Assembly: GCA_031181325.1 (NCBI GenBank)
Contig: JAPSKX010000020.1
Location: forward strand, 1 to 44,119
Source of the DNA: Paenibacillus sp.
GTDB taxonomy: Bacteria; Bacillota; Bacilli; Paenibacillales; YIM-B00363
Direction: 5' to 3'
Length of the DNA: 44,119 bases
Positions within the stretch are counted from its first letter, which is position 1. The number at the start of each line of letters is the position of its first letter. Position numbers and translations under genes: made by a program. The notes below the pieces were generated by a model. It had not been told where the DNA came from and searched no databases. It saw nothing but the letters and a program-made list of their open reading frames with translations. Below are positions 15,185 through 23,476 of this stretch, in pieces.

Positions 15185-16009
15185 TCAGCCTTCGCCGCCG
15201 ACATGGCGGTCGAGCCAGCCGACGATGTCGCGCAGTACGTCGTCCCGCTCCGGCTCGTTCATGACTTCGTGGTGCAGGCCCGGCAGCAGTCGCACGTCCT
15301 TGTCCGCGGAGGAGACGCGGGCGCCGAAGTCGAGCGACGGCTCCGGCGCGATGATCTCGTCCGCGCCGCCGTGCAGCAGCAGCAGCGGAAGCGAGATCGC
15401 GCCGGCTTCGGCGAGCGCCGCCGCCTGCGCGCGGAGCAGCTCGTTATAGAAGCGGACGCTCGCGACGTACACCATGAGCGGGTCTGCGGCGGTCGCGCGC
15501 GCGATGTCTTCGCTTCGCGTGACGCGCTGCTCCTTCAGGCCGCTCGGCATGCGCAGCCGGGGCAGCACGCCGTCGAGCCGCCGGCCGAGCGCCTCCTTCC
15601 ACGCCGGGATCGGGAAGCGGAGCCGGAAGGCGGGCGACGTCAGGACGGCGCCTGAGAGCAGGCCGGCGATCGGCGACGTCTGCAGCAGCCGGGCGGCGAT
15701 GAGCCCGCCCACGCTGTGGCCGAGCAGGAACAGCGGCGCGTCCGGCCGTCTCTCGCGGGCGGCCTCGATCCAAGACGCGGCGACGTCGACGAAGGCGTCG
15801 AACCGGTCGATATGGCCGCGCAGCCCGCCGGAGCGGCCGTGCCCCGGCAAGTCGCCGGAGACGACGTCGTACCCGGCGGCGTTGAGCGCCGCGGCGACGT
15901 GCGCGTACCGGCCGCAATGCTCGCCTTGGCCGTGGACGAGCGCGACCGTCGCCTTCGCGGGCGACGCCGCGTCCAGCAGCCAATCCTTCCGATAAACCTC
16001 TCCTGTCAT
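15185..16009 (-). CDS. Alpha/beta hydrolase, monoacylglycerol lipase-like
   Basis: A 274-residue cytoplasmic hydrolase of the Hydrolase_4 / lysophospholipase group. The oxyanion region VALVHGQGEHCGRY (about 21-34) precedes GDLPGHGRSGG. The nucleophile elbow is FLLGHSVGGL with Ser in GHSVG (about 98). The acid is Asp in LLLHGGADEII, and the catalytic His is in GLHHEVMNEP. I start at ATG 16009, preceded by GGAGG at 10 bases; the longer frame to 16066 lacks a ribosome site. These enzymes cleave monoacylglycerols or lysophospholipids, but the substrate is unproven. It is monocistronic, and the AT-rich islet begins just beyond its start. Confidence 0.88.
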   Translation of the reverse strand: MTGEVYRKDWLLDAASPAKATVALVHGQGEHCGRYAHVAAALNAAGYDVVSGDLPGHGRSGGLRGHIDRFDAFVDVAASWIEAARERRPDAPLFLLGHSVGGLIAARLLQTSPIAGLLSGAVLTSPAFRLRFPIPAWKEALGRRLDGVLPRLRMPSGLKEQRVTRSEDIARATAADPLMVYVASVRFYNELLRAQAAALAEAGAISLPLLLLHGGADEIIAPEPSLDFGARVSSADKDVRLLPGLHHEVMNEPERDDVLRDIVGWLDRHVGGEG

Positions 16010-16249
16010 ACCATTTTCGCCTCCGTTACAATTCCTAGTTGCTCTCATACTATAAGGTTTCGGCACAAAAGAAAACGAGAAGTTGTCTCGGGTGCGGGCA
16101 GTTCCTAGTCATGTGACGTTTCTCTCAGGTCTAAGGTAAGGAACCTAATGAATGAAATGGAAATAAATAGACAAAGTTACAATTAAATAGTTTATAATGG
16201 GTATATTTGGAAGTAAGATATAGGTATTGATTTAGAAAAGGAGCTTAAT
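16010..16249. other. Boundary spacer into an AT-rich islet
   Basis: No gene is visible. Base composition shifts from GC-rich to clearly AT-rich at about 16,090 and stays so to about 17,400. On the minus strand TATAGT near 16050 may be the -10 of the hydrolase. On the plus strand TAGACA (16168-16173) and TATAAT (16193-16198), 19 bases apart, may drive the metalloprotease pseudogene. No insertion-sequence ends or attachment-site repeats were found. Confidence 0.45.
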
Positions 16250-16717
16250 ATGAACAAGTATACTAAGCTATTTACAGCATTAGTCATTGTATCGATGTTC
16301 TCTGCCTCTTCAGTATTTGCGTCTCATGGACATAGCACACACTACGATAAATACTTACTCTACTCTCCATTCTTGGGAAAGTTATTCAGGCTCTCCATTT
16401 GCCTTTTCTGAAGTGTCCGAATCCAGTGCAAACCTAATCATTCGGAGCGATGATTATGGAATATAGGTTGGGATGGTATTGCCTATCCAACACGGTCGCC
16501 CAAAGAAATAAGGATTAATGAAGATGCATACCTCAACTGGAGTTTCCCGCTTGAGAATTATGTATTAGTAATAGCGCATGAAATGGGTCACGTATTCGGT
16601 CTTAAACATTATGATTGCCCGACGGATGAAGAAATTATGGAACACGGATATGGTGGCAGTTATTCTAATCCAGTATTGGGTGAGGGCGATAAAGCCGGAA
16701 TTGCAAGTATATATTAA
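16250..16717 (+). pseudogene. Matrixin-like secreted zinc metalloprotease, frameshifted
   Basis: A strong site (AAAAGGAG) and ATG 16250 open a signal peptide, MNKYTKLFTALVIVSMFSAS with SVFA following, then the frame hits TGA at 16409. The conserved middle (HSWESYSG, AFSEVSESSANLIIRSDDYG) continues in another frame from about 16344 to TAG 16464. From about 16466 the original frame resumes with GWDGIAYPTRSP and IAHEMGHVFGLKH to TAA 16717. HExxHxxGxxH plus the downstream EIMEHG (Met-turn) is the metzincin zinc site, here complete. Repaired, the product would be about 155 residues, a minimal matrixin. Two compensating indels suggest either real decay or two sequencing errors. AT-rich composition and codon use differ from the flanks. 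Confidence 0.8.
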
Positions 16718-16739
16718 CGAATAATGAAAGGGGAATATT

Positions 16740-17375
16740 ATGAACAGGGTACTATATGGATTAGCAGTTGCAGTTTTCATCTTCGTTACTGGTTGTTCTC
16801 AACACACTTCCACGTTGGGAAAAGCGCCTGAAGACGGGAGAGCATCTTTATTCACGTCCGATCAATTTAATGGGATAGAGAACCTAGCCAAGGCAACACC
16901 AACTGTAATCATGGGGAGTGCGGTCGGCGAGGGAGAAATAATCGATTATCAAGATATCAAATTTGTAAAAACGCAGTTTATGATTACTGAAGTGCTTAGG
17001 GACGAAATGAGCAGGGATGTCGACAATAATCGGGAGATTACATTACTTCAAACATATTCGGAAGATGATCCTGAACTTCCAAAGGGTCAGGAGATGTTGT
17101 TATTCGTTGAACCCTATGTCGGTCCAATTCTTGAAAATGCTTATGTAATTAAAGGATTATCGCAAGGTCAGTATACCGTCGATTCGGAAAACAAGGTTCA
17201 TTCAAAGTCTACGATATTTCATGAGGACGATCATCGTTCTGCCATGAGCGTTAATGCAGTGAAAGAAGTATTGATAAATAACAAATATACTCCGGAAGTG
17301 AAGAAAAAAAGAAGTGAAAGTCAAATCGAGGAAGAATCCAGGAAAGAAGTTGAATTACATGAGATCAATAAATAG
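16740..17375 (+). CDS. Lipoprotein of unknown function in the AT-rich islet
   Basis: A 211-residue predicted lipoprotein. The signal peptide MNRVLYGLAVAVFIF leads to the lipobox VTGC with Cys 19, so it should be lipid-anchored outside the membrane. The mature part (about 50-160) is a small alpha/beta region with VIMGSAVGEGEIIDYQ, FMITEVLRDE, LPKGQEMLLFVEPY and YVIKGLSQGQYTVD. The last 30 residues are charged and probably helical. I do not recognise a family. It follows the metalloprotease pseudogene by 22 bases with its own AAAGGGG site, so the two were probably one operon. It may serve as inhibitor, partner or immunity factor, but that is speculation. Confidence 0.75.
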   Translation: MNRVLYGLAVAVFIFVTGCSQHTSTLGKAPEDGRASLFTSDQFNGIENLAKATPTVIMGSAVGEGEIIDYQDIKFVKTQFMITEVLRDEMSRDVDNNREITLLQTYSEDDPELPKGQEMLLFVEPYVGPILENAYVIKGLSQGQYTVDSENKVHSKSTIFHEDDHRSAMSVNAVKEVLINNKYTPEVKKKRSESQIEEESRKEVELHEINK

Positions 17376-17427
17376 ATTGGAAATAAGTAGTCCGTTAAGG
17401 AAACGGTATTCATAGTAAAAGTCCGCT

Positions 17428-17467
17428 AAGCGGCCTTAGTCCATCCATTGGACTGAGGCCGCTTTAT
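17428..17467 (+). terminator. Intrinsic terminator of the lipoprotein gene
   Basis: AAGCGGCCTTAGTCC (17428-17442) pairs with GGACTGAGGCCGCTT (17450-17464) around a 7-base loop, followed by a weak T-tract. It marks the right end of the AT-rich islet. Confidence 0.85.
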
Positions 17468-17547
17468 CTCAGACCGTGTTGCGTTATATGTTGCTTTCTA
17501 CTATCCCGACGACATTGGACCGCCTTCTGCCTGCGGCAAGGCAACGA

Positions 17548-17577
17548 AGAAAACCGGGAAGCCTATGAGGCTCCCCG
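17548..17577 (-). terminator. Intrinsic terminator of the class A PBP gene
   Basis: On the minus strand CCGGGGAGCC pairs with GGCTTCCCGG, followed by TTTTCTT. It lies 20 bases past the leftward stop codon. Confidence 0.88.
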
Positions 17578-17597
17578 GCGGAAACGCAATATGCGGC

Positions 17598-19685
17598 TTA
17601 ACTGTTCCACCATCGCTTCAGATCGTCCCACCAGTTGCGCTCTTGGTCTTGATGCGGAGCGTCCTGCTGCGACGGCAACGGCTCGGCGCCGTGTCCCGCG
17701 CACGCCTCTTGCGGCTCCGTGCCCGCGATGAACGATTCCAGCCGCGGATTCGGGCAATCGGCGGTCGCCAGCAGCCCCGTCGCCGGGTCGATGTAGACGG
17801 TCGTGACGCCCTCCGGCACCGCGAACAGCTTCGGAGGCACGGCCGACAATGTCTTCTCGGTATACTCCGCGAAGATCGGCGAAGCGGTGTGCGCTTCGAT
17901 CGACGTGACGGCGCGGCCCTTGTCGTAGCCGACCCAGACGGCCGTCGCGAGCTCCGGCGTGAAGCCGACCATCCATGCGTCGGTATTCGTCGTGCCCGTC
18001 TTGCCGGCGACCGGCCGCTTCAGCAGGTCGGACACGCGCCGCCCCGTGCCGCCGTCGTCGAAGACGCTCTGCATCAGATGCGTCAGAATGTACGTGTATT
18101 GCGGCGGAACGACCTGCTCCTCCCGCGGCTTCGCCTCGTACAGCACGCGGCCGTACATGTCCTCGATGCGCAGGATGGCCGTCGGCTCCCGCCGGACGCC
18201 CCCGCCCGCGATCGTCGCGAACGCGGACGCCATCTCGTACGGGCTGACCGGGTACGTCCCGAGCGCGAGCGACGGCAGCGGCTCCATCTCGCTCGTAATG
18301 CCGAGGCGGCGGGCGGTGTCGATCACCTTCTCCGGTCCGACCTGCATGATCGTATTCACCGCGTAGATGTTGTCCGACTTCGAGATCGCGTACCGCAAGT
18401 CCACGAGCTTGTTCGGGTACTTATTGTTGTAGTTCTGCGGCGAATACGTTTGGCGTCCCTCGTCGTACGTGAAGACGGTCGGCTCGCTCATGAAGCGAGT
18501 GACGGCGGTGAAGCCTTCTTGCTGCAGCGCGGTTAAGTACAGGATCGGCTTGAAGGAAGATCCCGGCTGCCGCGTCGTCGCGAACGCGCGATTGTACTGA
18601 TTTTCCTCGTAGTTCCGTCCGCCGACCATCGCCTGGATGTGTCCGTTGCGAGGGTCGATCGAGACGAGCGCGGCCTGCAGCTCCTCGTGCGGCGCCAAGT
18701 ACTTGGCGACCGCCGCCTCCGCGGTCTCCTGCGCGTGCAGATCGAGCGTCGTAAAGATGCGCAGTCCCCCGGAGTCGTACAGTCGTTCGTCGATGCCGAG
18801 CTTCCCGACGGCGACGTTCCTGACATAGTCTCGGAAGTAGGGGGCTTTGGAGGACTCCTTTTCCGAGAGGGGCTTCAGGTCGAGCGGTTCCGCATACGCC
18901 GCCGCCGCCTGCGCGTCCGTGATAACGCCCTGCTCGGCCATCGTCGTTAGCACGAGCTTCTGCCGGGAGCGGGATCGCTCGTAATCCATGTGCGGCGAGT
19001 AATATTTCCAACTCTTCATGACCCCGGCGAGCATGGAAGCTTCGGACAACGACAGCTCGGAGGCGCGCTTCCCGAAGAACAGCTCCGAGGCGGCTTCGAT
19101 GCCGTATGCGCCGTGGCCGAAGTAGATCTGGTTCAGGTACATCGCCAGGATTTCGTCCTTCGTGTACGCCATCTCGAGCTGCAGGGCGTACATCGCCTCT
19201 TTGATTTTCCGCGTGAACGTCTTCTCATGCGTGAGGAACAGGTTGCGGGCGAGCTGCTGCGTCAGCGTGCTGGCGCCTTGACCGTTCGCGTCGAGCGTGC
19301 GGATGTTGTTCCAGATCGCGCGGGCGAGCCCTCTGGGGTCGATGCCGAAATGCCGATAAAACCGCTTATCCTCGATCGCCAGCGTCGCCTTCAGCATGTC
19401 CGGCGCGATCTCGTCGAGGCCGACGATGTGACGGTTCTGCCCGCCGTGGAACGAGTCGATGAGCGAGCCGTGCACGTCGAGCAGCTCGGTCGATTGCGTG
19501 AACGACACCTGCGGCATCGGCTGCACGCGGAGGTACAGCAGCAGCCCCGCGAACGAGACGGCGGCGAGAACAAGCATCGTAACGGCGAAAACGATAAGCC
19601 GCTTCGCGACCCGCAAAAAGCGCAGGAGCGGAGCGGTTTCGCGGTGCGGCGCGAGGCGCGGCGGGTGATTCAACGGTTCGTCCAT
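17598..19685 (-). CDS. pbpG: Class A penicillin-binding protein (transglycosylase/transpeptidase)
   Basis: A 695-residue bifunctional peptidoglycan synthase. It has a cytoplasmic tail, one membrane span (about 30-52), then a GT51 glycosyltransferase domain with catalytic Glu about 105 in IEDKRFYRHFGID, GASTLTQQLARN and KIKEAMYALQLE. The transpeptidase domain has GSSFKP (nucleophile Ser about 376), SKSDN (SxN) and GKTGTTNTDAW (KTG). The C-terminal tail is short and ends WWDDLKRWW. The divergent position next to speE-speB matches B. subtilis pbpG (PBP2d), which acts in spore wall synthesis. The symbol rests on that synteny; another class A paralogue is possible. Confidence 0.9.
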   Translation of the reverse strand: MDEPLNHPPRLAPHRETAPLLRFLRVAKRLIVFAVTMLVLAAVSFAGLLLYLRVQPMPQVSFTQSTELLDVHGSLIDSFHGGQNRHIVGLDEIAPDMLKATLAIEDKRFYRHFGIDPRGLARAIWNNIRTLDANGQGASTLTQQLARNLFLTHEKTFTRKIKEAMYALQLEMAYTKDEILAMYLNQIYFGHGAYGIEAASELFFGKRASELSLSEASMLAGVMKSWKYYSPHMDYERSRSRQKLVLTTMAEQGVITDAQAAAAYAEPLDLKPLSEKESSKAPYFRDYVRNVAVGKLGIDERLYDSGGLRIFTTLDLHAQETAEAAVAKYLAPHEELQAALVSIDPRNGHIQAMVGGRNYEENQYNRAFATTRQPGSSFKPILYLTALQQEGFTAVTRFMSEPTVFTYDEGRQTYSPQNYNNKYPNKLVDLRYAISKSDNIYAVNTIMQVGPEKVIDTARRLGITSEMEPLPSLALGTYPVSPYEMASAFATIAGGGVRREPTAILRIEDMYGRVLYEAKPREEQVVPPQYTYILTHLMQSVFDDGGTGRRVSDLLKRPVAGKTGTTNTDAWMVGFTPELATAVWVGYDKGRAVTSIEAHTASPIFAEYTEKTLSAVPPKLFAVPEGVTTVYIDPATGLLATADCPNPRLESFIAGTEPQEACAGHGAEPLPSQQDAPHQDQERNWWDDLKRWWNS

Positions 19686-19772
19686 GGGAATCGCTCCTTC
19701 GATCGGAATCGAATCGGGAAAATGATGCCTCTCTCCCCATTATGGGACGAAGCGGAGCGGGCTATACTTTGG

Positions 19773-19800
19773 TTGCATTTTCGGGTCAGTTCTCTATAAT
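19773..19800 (+). promoter_or_regulatory. Sigma-A promoter of speE-speB
   Basis: TTGCAT (19773-19778) and a perfect TATAAT (19795-19800) are 16 bases apart. The -10 ends 83 bases before the speE start. It lies in the divergent spacer with pbpG. Confidence 0.65.
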
Positions 19801-19883
19801 ACATCTTGTGGTTTCGCAAGGAAAAATGTAGGCGAAGCGCGAATGAATGAAGGACGGATTCGAACGAAAAGAGGGATCGATCG

Positions 19884-20711
19884 ATGGATTTATGGTATAC
19901 GGAGAAGCAAACCGACAACTTCGGCATTACGATGAAAGTGACGAAAACATACGAAAACGAACAAACGGACTTCCAGCATCTCACGATGATCGAGACGGAA
20001 GAATGGGGCACGATGCTGACGCTCGACGGCATGGTCATGACGAGCGTGCGCGACGAATTCGTCTATCATGAGATGGTGGCGCATCCGGCGCTCGTGACGC
20101 ATCCGAACCCGGAGAGCGTGCTCGTCGTCGGCGGCGGCGACGGCGGCGTCATCCGCGAAGTGATGAAGCACCCGAAGGTGAAGAAGGCCGTGCTCGTCGA
20201 CATCGACGGGAAGGTTATCGAATATTCGAAGAAGTACCTGCCCACGATCGCGGGCGAGCTGGACAACCCGCGCGTCGAAGTGATCGTCGGCGACGGGTAC
20301 ATGCATATCGCGCAGCATAAGAACGCGTACGACGTCATCATGGTCGACTCGACGGAGCCGGTCGGTCCGGCGGTCGAGCTGTTTTCCAAGGGGTTCTATC
20401 AAGGAATTTACGAGGCGCTGAAGGAGGACGGCATCTTCGTCGCGCAGACGGACAACCCTTGGTTCAAGGCGGACCTCATTCAGACGGTCAACCGCGACGT
20501 GAAGGAAATCTTCCCGATCGTTCGCGTGTACGGCGCCAACATCCCGACGTACCCGAGCGGTCTCTGGACGTTCACGATGGGCAGCAAGAAGTACGATCCG
20601 CTCGAAGTAGCGGTCTCGTCGATCCCGGAGTTCGAGACGAAGTATTACACGCCTCGTCTGCACGCGGCGGCGTTCGTGTTGCCGAAGTTCGTGGAGGACC
20701 TGGTGAAATGA
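19884..20711 (+). CDS. speE: Spermidine (polyamine aminopropyltransferase) synthase
   Basis: A 275-residue enzyme that transfers an aminopropyl group from decarboxylated S-adenosylmethionine to putrescine. Motifs are [20 protein letters not shown] with DGMVM following, [21 protein letters not shown] (dcSAM site), [16 protein letters not shown] and [10 protein letters not shown] with the catalytic Asp. Length is typical of the short bacterial enzyme. GAGGG precedes the ATG. Its stop codon overlaps the speB start in ATGA, so the two are translationally coupled. Confidence 0.95.
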   Translation: MDLWYTEKQTDNFGITMKVTKTYENEQTDFQHLTMIETEEWGTMLTLDGMVMTSVRDEFVYHEMVAHPALVTHPNPESVLVVGGGDGGVIREVMKHPKVKKAVLVDIDGKVIEYSKKYLPTIAGELDNPRVEVIVGDGYMHIAQHKNAYDVIMVDSTEPVGPAVELFSKGFYQGIYEALKEDGIFVAQTDNPWFKADLIQTVNRDVKEIFPIVRVYGANIPTYPSGLWTFTMGSKKYDPLEVAVSSIPEFETKYYTPRLHAAAFVLPKFVEDLVK

Positions 20712-21577
20712 AAATCGATCAAGCGTATTCGGGCAACGTCTTCATCTTAAGCTCCGAGGATTACGAATCGGCGCAGGCGGTCATCTACGGCATGCCGATG
20801 GATTATACGGTATCGTTCCGCCCGGGCTCCCGCTTCGGTCCGGCGGCGATCCGCCGCTCGTCGATCGGTCTCGAGGAGTACAGCCCTTACTTGGACAAGC
20901 ATCTCGAGGAAGTTCGGTACTTCGACGCGGGCGACCTGCTGCTGCCGTTCGGCAACGCGGCGCGCTCGCTCGACCTGATCGGCGAGTACGTGCAGCGGCT
21001 GCTGAACGACGGCAAGGTGCCGGTCGGCCTCGGCGGCGAGCACCTGGTGTCGTGGCCGGTCATTCGCGAGGTGTTCGCGAAATACCCGGATTTGAAGATC
21101 ATCCACATCGACGCGCACGCGGACCTTCGGGAACAGTACGAAGGGGAGCCGCTGTCGCATTCGACGCCGATCCGCAAAGCCGCGAACCTGATCGGCGGCA
21201 AGAACGTATACCAGTTCGGCATCCGCTCGGGCATGCGCGAGGAATTCGCGTGGGGCCGCGAGAACGTCAACTTCTTCCCGTTCGACGTATTGGAGCCGCT
21301 GCAGAAGGTGCTGCCCGAGTTCGAAGGCAAGCCGGTGTACGTGACGATCGACATCGACGTGCTCGACCCGTCGGCGGCCCCGGGCACGGGCACGGCGGAG
21401 GCGGGCGGCATTACGTCGAAGGAGCTGCTCGCCGCGGTGCACGCGATCGCGGGCTCCGGCGCGAACGTCGTCGGCTTCGACCTCGTCGAGGTCGCGCCGA
21501 TCTACGATCCGACGGAGCAGACGCCGATCGTCGCCGCGAAGCTCATCCGCGAGATGCTGCTCGGCTTTTTGAAATAA
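20708..21577 (+). CDS. speB: Agmatinase
   Basis: A 289-residue ureohydrolase that splits agmatine into putrescine and urea, feeding the upstream SpeE. The start ATG at 20708 overlaps the speE stop. The binuclear manganese site is visible: His in [23 protein letters not shown] and [20 protein letters not shown]. The signature region [16 protein letters not shown] near the C-terminus is complete. Length and motifs fit Bacillus SpeB, and it shares a promoter and terminator with speE. Confidence 0.95.
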   Translation: MKIDQAYSGNVFILSSEDYESAQAVIYGMPMDYTVSFRPGSRFGPAAIRRSSIGLEEYSPYLDKHLEEVRYFDAGDLLLPFGNAARSLDLIGEYVQRLLNDGKVPVGLGGEHLVSWPVIREVFAKYPDLKIIHIDAHADLREQYEGEPLSHSTPIRKAANLIGGKNVYQFGIRSGMREEFAWGRENVNFFPFDVLEPLQKVLPEFEGKPVYVTIDIDVLDPSAAPGTGTAEAGGITSKELLAAVHAIAGSGANVVGFDLVEVAPIYDPTEQTPIVAAKLIREMLLGFLK

Positions 21578-21581
21578 GGTG

Positions 21582-21619
21582 ACGGCCCCCTCGGCTTGGG
21601 CGAGGCGGGCCGTTTTTTT
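21582..21619 (+). terminator. Intrinsic terminator of speE-speB
   Basis: ACGGCCC at 21582 pairs with GGGCCGT ending at 21613, with an inner CCTCG/CGAGG stem, followed by seven T residues. Confidence 0.93.
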
Positions 21620-21738
21620 CGTGCACGCAAGACTATAGTCCGGGCGTCCGCTCGACCTCGAACGATGGCGCCGGCTGCGCGATTCGCGAAATAATGGGGA
21701 ATAGCGAGCGACCCGGATAATGGGGAGAGTCGATCTCT

Positions 21739-21803
21739 CGGAATGACGAAGCGCAGCGCCGGAACGGAATGACGGCGTGCGACGGATCGGAGGCGGAATG
21801 ACG
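21739..21803 (+). repeat. Three short CGGAATGACG repeats
   Basis: CGGAATGACG occurs at 21739-21748, 21765-21774 and 21794-21803. The third copy contains the ATG of the DedA gene. Apart from these the 178-base gap after the speB terminator shows nothing I can name. Confidence 0.4.
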
Positions 21804-22415
21804 TTGGAGGCGTTGGCGTGGTTGGAGCGGGTGTTCGATCAATACGGGTATTTGGTGCTGTTGATCGGCCTGCCGGTCGATTTCATCGCGTTGCCGCTGC
21901 CGCCGGGGCAGACGACGCTCGCGTACACGGGATATTTGATCTCCCGAGGGACGCTCGCGCCGATCGCGGCGATCGCGGCGGCGTTCTTCGGGGCGTCGAT
22001 CGGCGTGACCGCGACGTATGCGATCGGGTATCAAGCGGGGGCGAGGCTGCTGGACCGGTTCGGCAAGCGGCTCATGATTCGCCCCGAGGTGCTGGAGAAG
22101 ACGCGGGGCTATTACGAGCGTTACGGCAATAGATTTTTATTCGCCAGCTTCTTCCTCCCCGGCGTGCGCCAATTCGCGGGGTACGCCGTCGGCATGCTGC
22201 GGGTGCCGTACCGCACGTTCGCGATCTACGCGTATTCCGGAGCCGCTTGCTGGACCGGGGCGTTCATCGCGATCGGGTACGCGTTCGGCGAGCGGTGGGA
22301 GGCGGTATTCGCGCTGGTCGAGCGATACTTGGTCTACTTCGGCGCCGCGGTCGGACTGGCCGTCGCGGCGTATGTCGCGGCACAGCTGTACCGAAGGCGG
22401 CGGAAGCCGGGGTAG
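21798..22415 (+). CDS. DedA-family membrane protein
   Basis: A 205-residue DedA/VTT-domain protein. This family includes undecaprenyl-phosphate flippases and other membrane-homeostasis proteins. Typical features are PVDFIALPLPPGQTTL near residue 28 (family E/D-x3-P-x-P-x2 loop), the re-entrant region FFGASIGVTATYAIGYQAG, and FFLPGVRQFAGYAVGMLRV (family G-R-F-x-P-x3-R-x2-xx-xAG, here PGVRQFAGYAVG). Four to five hydrophobic segments follow. I chose ATG 21798, with GGAGG upstream, over GTG 21777. Which lipid carrier it moves cannot be told. Confidence 0.88.
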   Translation: MTLEALAWLERVFDQYGYLVLLIGLPVDFIALPLPPGQTTLAYTGYLISRGTLAPIAAIAAAFFGASIGVTATYAIGYQAGARLLDRFGKRLMIRPEVLEKTRGYYERYGNRFLFASFFLPGVRQFAGYAVGMLRVPYRTFAIYAYSGAACWTGAFIAIGYAFGERWEAVFALVERYLVYFGAAVGLAVAAYVAAQLYRRRRKPG

Positions 22416-22425
22416 CGCGCGAAAC

Positions 22426-22502
22426 AAGCGTAGAAATGAGGCTAATTCGGCGAAGTCCGCCGGAACTGCCATAATAAGCGCAAAAGTGAGGCTAAATCGG
22501 CG
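22426..22502 (+). repeat. Two 27-base direct repeats, 50 bases apart
   Basis: AAGCG...TGAGGCTAATTCGGCG at 22426-22452 and AAGCG...TGAGGCTAAATCGGCG at 22476-22502 agree at 23 of 27 bases. They fill the 94-base gap between the convergent DedA and AraC genes and run to within 8 bases of the AraC stop. They contain no clear hairpin with T-run. They may be a small dispersed genomic repeat; other copies would have to be found elsewhere. Confidence 0.6.
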
Positions 22503-22509
22503 GACCGGT

Positions 22510-23346
22510 TCACCCCAAGAACAACTGCCGGAACTGGCTCGGCGTCATGCCCTCCTGCTGCTTGAACAGCTTGATGAAGTAACTCGTGTGCGCGTACCCG
22601 ACGCGTCGGCCGACCTCCGCGACGGCGAGCGACATGTCGGCGATCAGCAGCTCCTTGGCGCGGCGCAGCCGATGCTTCGCCACGTACTCGAACGGCCGCA
22701 TGCCGAACGAACGCCGAAACAGCGCGCAAGCGTACTGCGGCGTCACGCCGAGCGAGCCGGCGAGGTCGTCCAGCGACAAGTCGTCGGCGTACCGCTCCTC
22801 GATGAGCCGCAGCATCGGCGCGATGCTCTGCAGATGCTGCTGACGGGAGCCGCCGGCCTTGAACGACGCCCGCTTCGAGAGATCGAGCAGCAGGCGGTAC
22901 AGCAGCGCCGACCCCTCGTACCCCCGCAGCGGATCGCCGCCGGCCATGACCTGCTGCGCGCGTTCCAGCTGCTCGTGCAGCTCCTCCGGCTCGGACACCG
23001 TAAATACGCCGGATTCGCGCAGCTGCAGCCGTTCGAGCAGCTCGGGCACGAGACTGCCTTGGAACGTCACCCACTTCACGCTCCACGGCTCCTGTACGGG
23101 GTAATACCGATGGGGAACGCGCGCGTACAGCAGCATGCCCTGTCCCTCGGCGATGTCGGCGACCGTATCCCCGAGCTCGAGCCTCCCGACCCCGCCCAAA
23201 CACTGCAGCCACTGGAACGAAAAGTACCCCTCCGCCCGGTCGATCCGGTCCTGATTGACCCATCCGCCCGCGCTCGTCAAATACATAGGCAGCTGCAGCT
23301 CCAACTCGGTCAACACCGGAAAGTAGTTCGTATCTCGTATGTCCAT
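22510..23346 (-). CDS. AraC-family transcriptional regulator
   Basis: A 278-residue regulator (starting MDIRDTNYFP) with an N-terminal cupin sensor (about 15-140, including VPHRYYPVQEPWSVKWVTFQG) and a C-terminal AraC double helix-turn-helix (about 180-275, including LDDLAGSLGVTPQYACALFRR, slightly shortened here, and VGYAHTSYFIKLFKQQEGMTP). I prefer ATG 23346, with GGAG just upstream. ATG 23376 would add 10 residues but has no ribosome site and would lie almost on the transcription start. It is divergent from the GH42 beta-galactosidase, which is its probable target, so a galactoside is a plausible ligand. Confidence 0.9.
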   Translation of the reverse strand: MDIRDTNYFPVLTELELQLPMYLTSAGGWVNQDRIDRAEGYFSFQWLQCLGGVGRLELGDTVADIAEGQGMLLYARVPHRYYPVQEPWSVKWVTFQGSLVPELLERLQLRESGVFTVSEPEELHEQLERAQQVMAGGDPLRGYEGSALLYRLLLDLSKRASFKAGGSRQQHLQSIAPMLRLIEERYADDLSLDDLAGSLGVTPQYACALFRRSFGMRPFEYVAKHRLRRAKELLIADMSLAVAEVGRRVGYAHTSYFIKLFKQQEGMTPSQFRQLFLG

Positions 23347-23379
23347 CCGCTCCGACCCCCATCCGAAGATCTTCATATT

Positions 23380-23434
23380 GTTATACTAACAAGAAAATAA
23401 TGCGATTGATACCGCGTCGATCCGAGGCTATGAT
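23380..23434. promoter_or_regulatory. Divergent promoters of araC-type gene and beta-galactosidase
   Basis: Rightward: TTGATA (23406-23411) and TATGAT (23429-23434), 17 bases apart, ending 42 bases before the beta-galactosidase ATG. Leftward: TATAAC (minus strand, 23385-23380) is a probable -10 for the AraC gene without a clear -35. The short shared spacer fits mutual control by the AraC protein. Confidence 0.65.
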
Positions 23435-23476
23435 ACGCGTATACTACTATTTTCCACGATAAGGGTGTGCGCGGCA

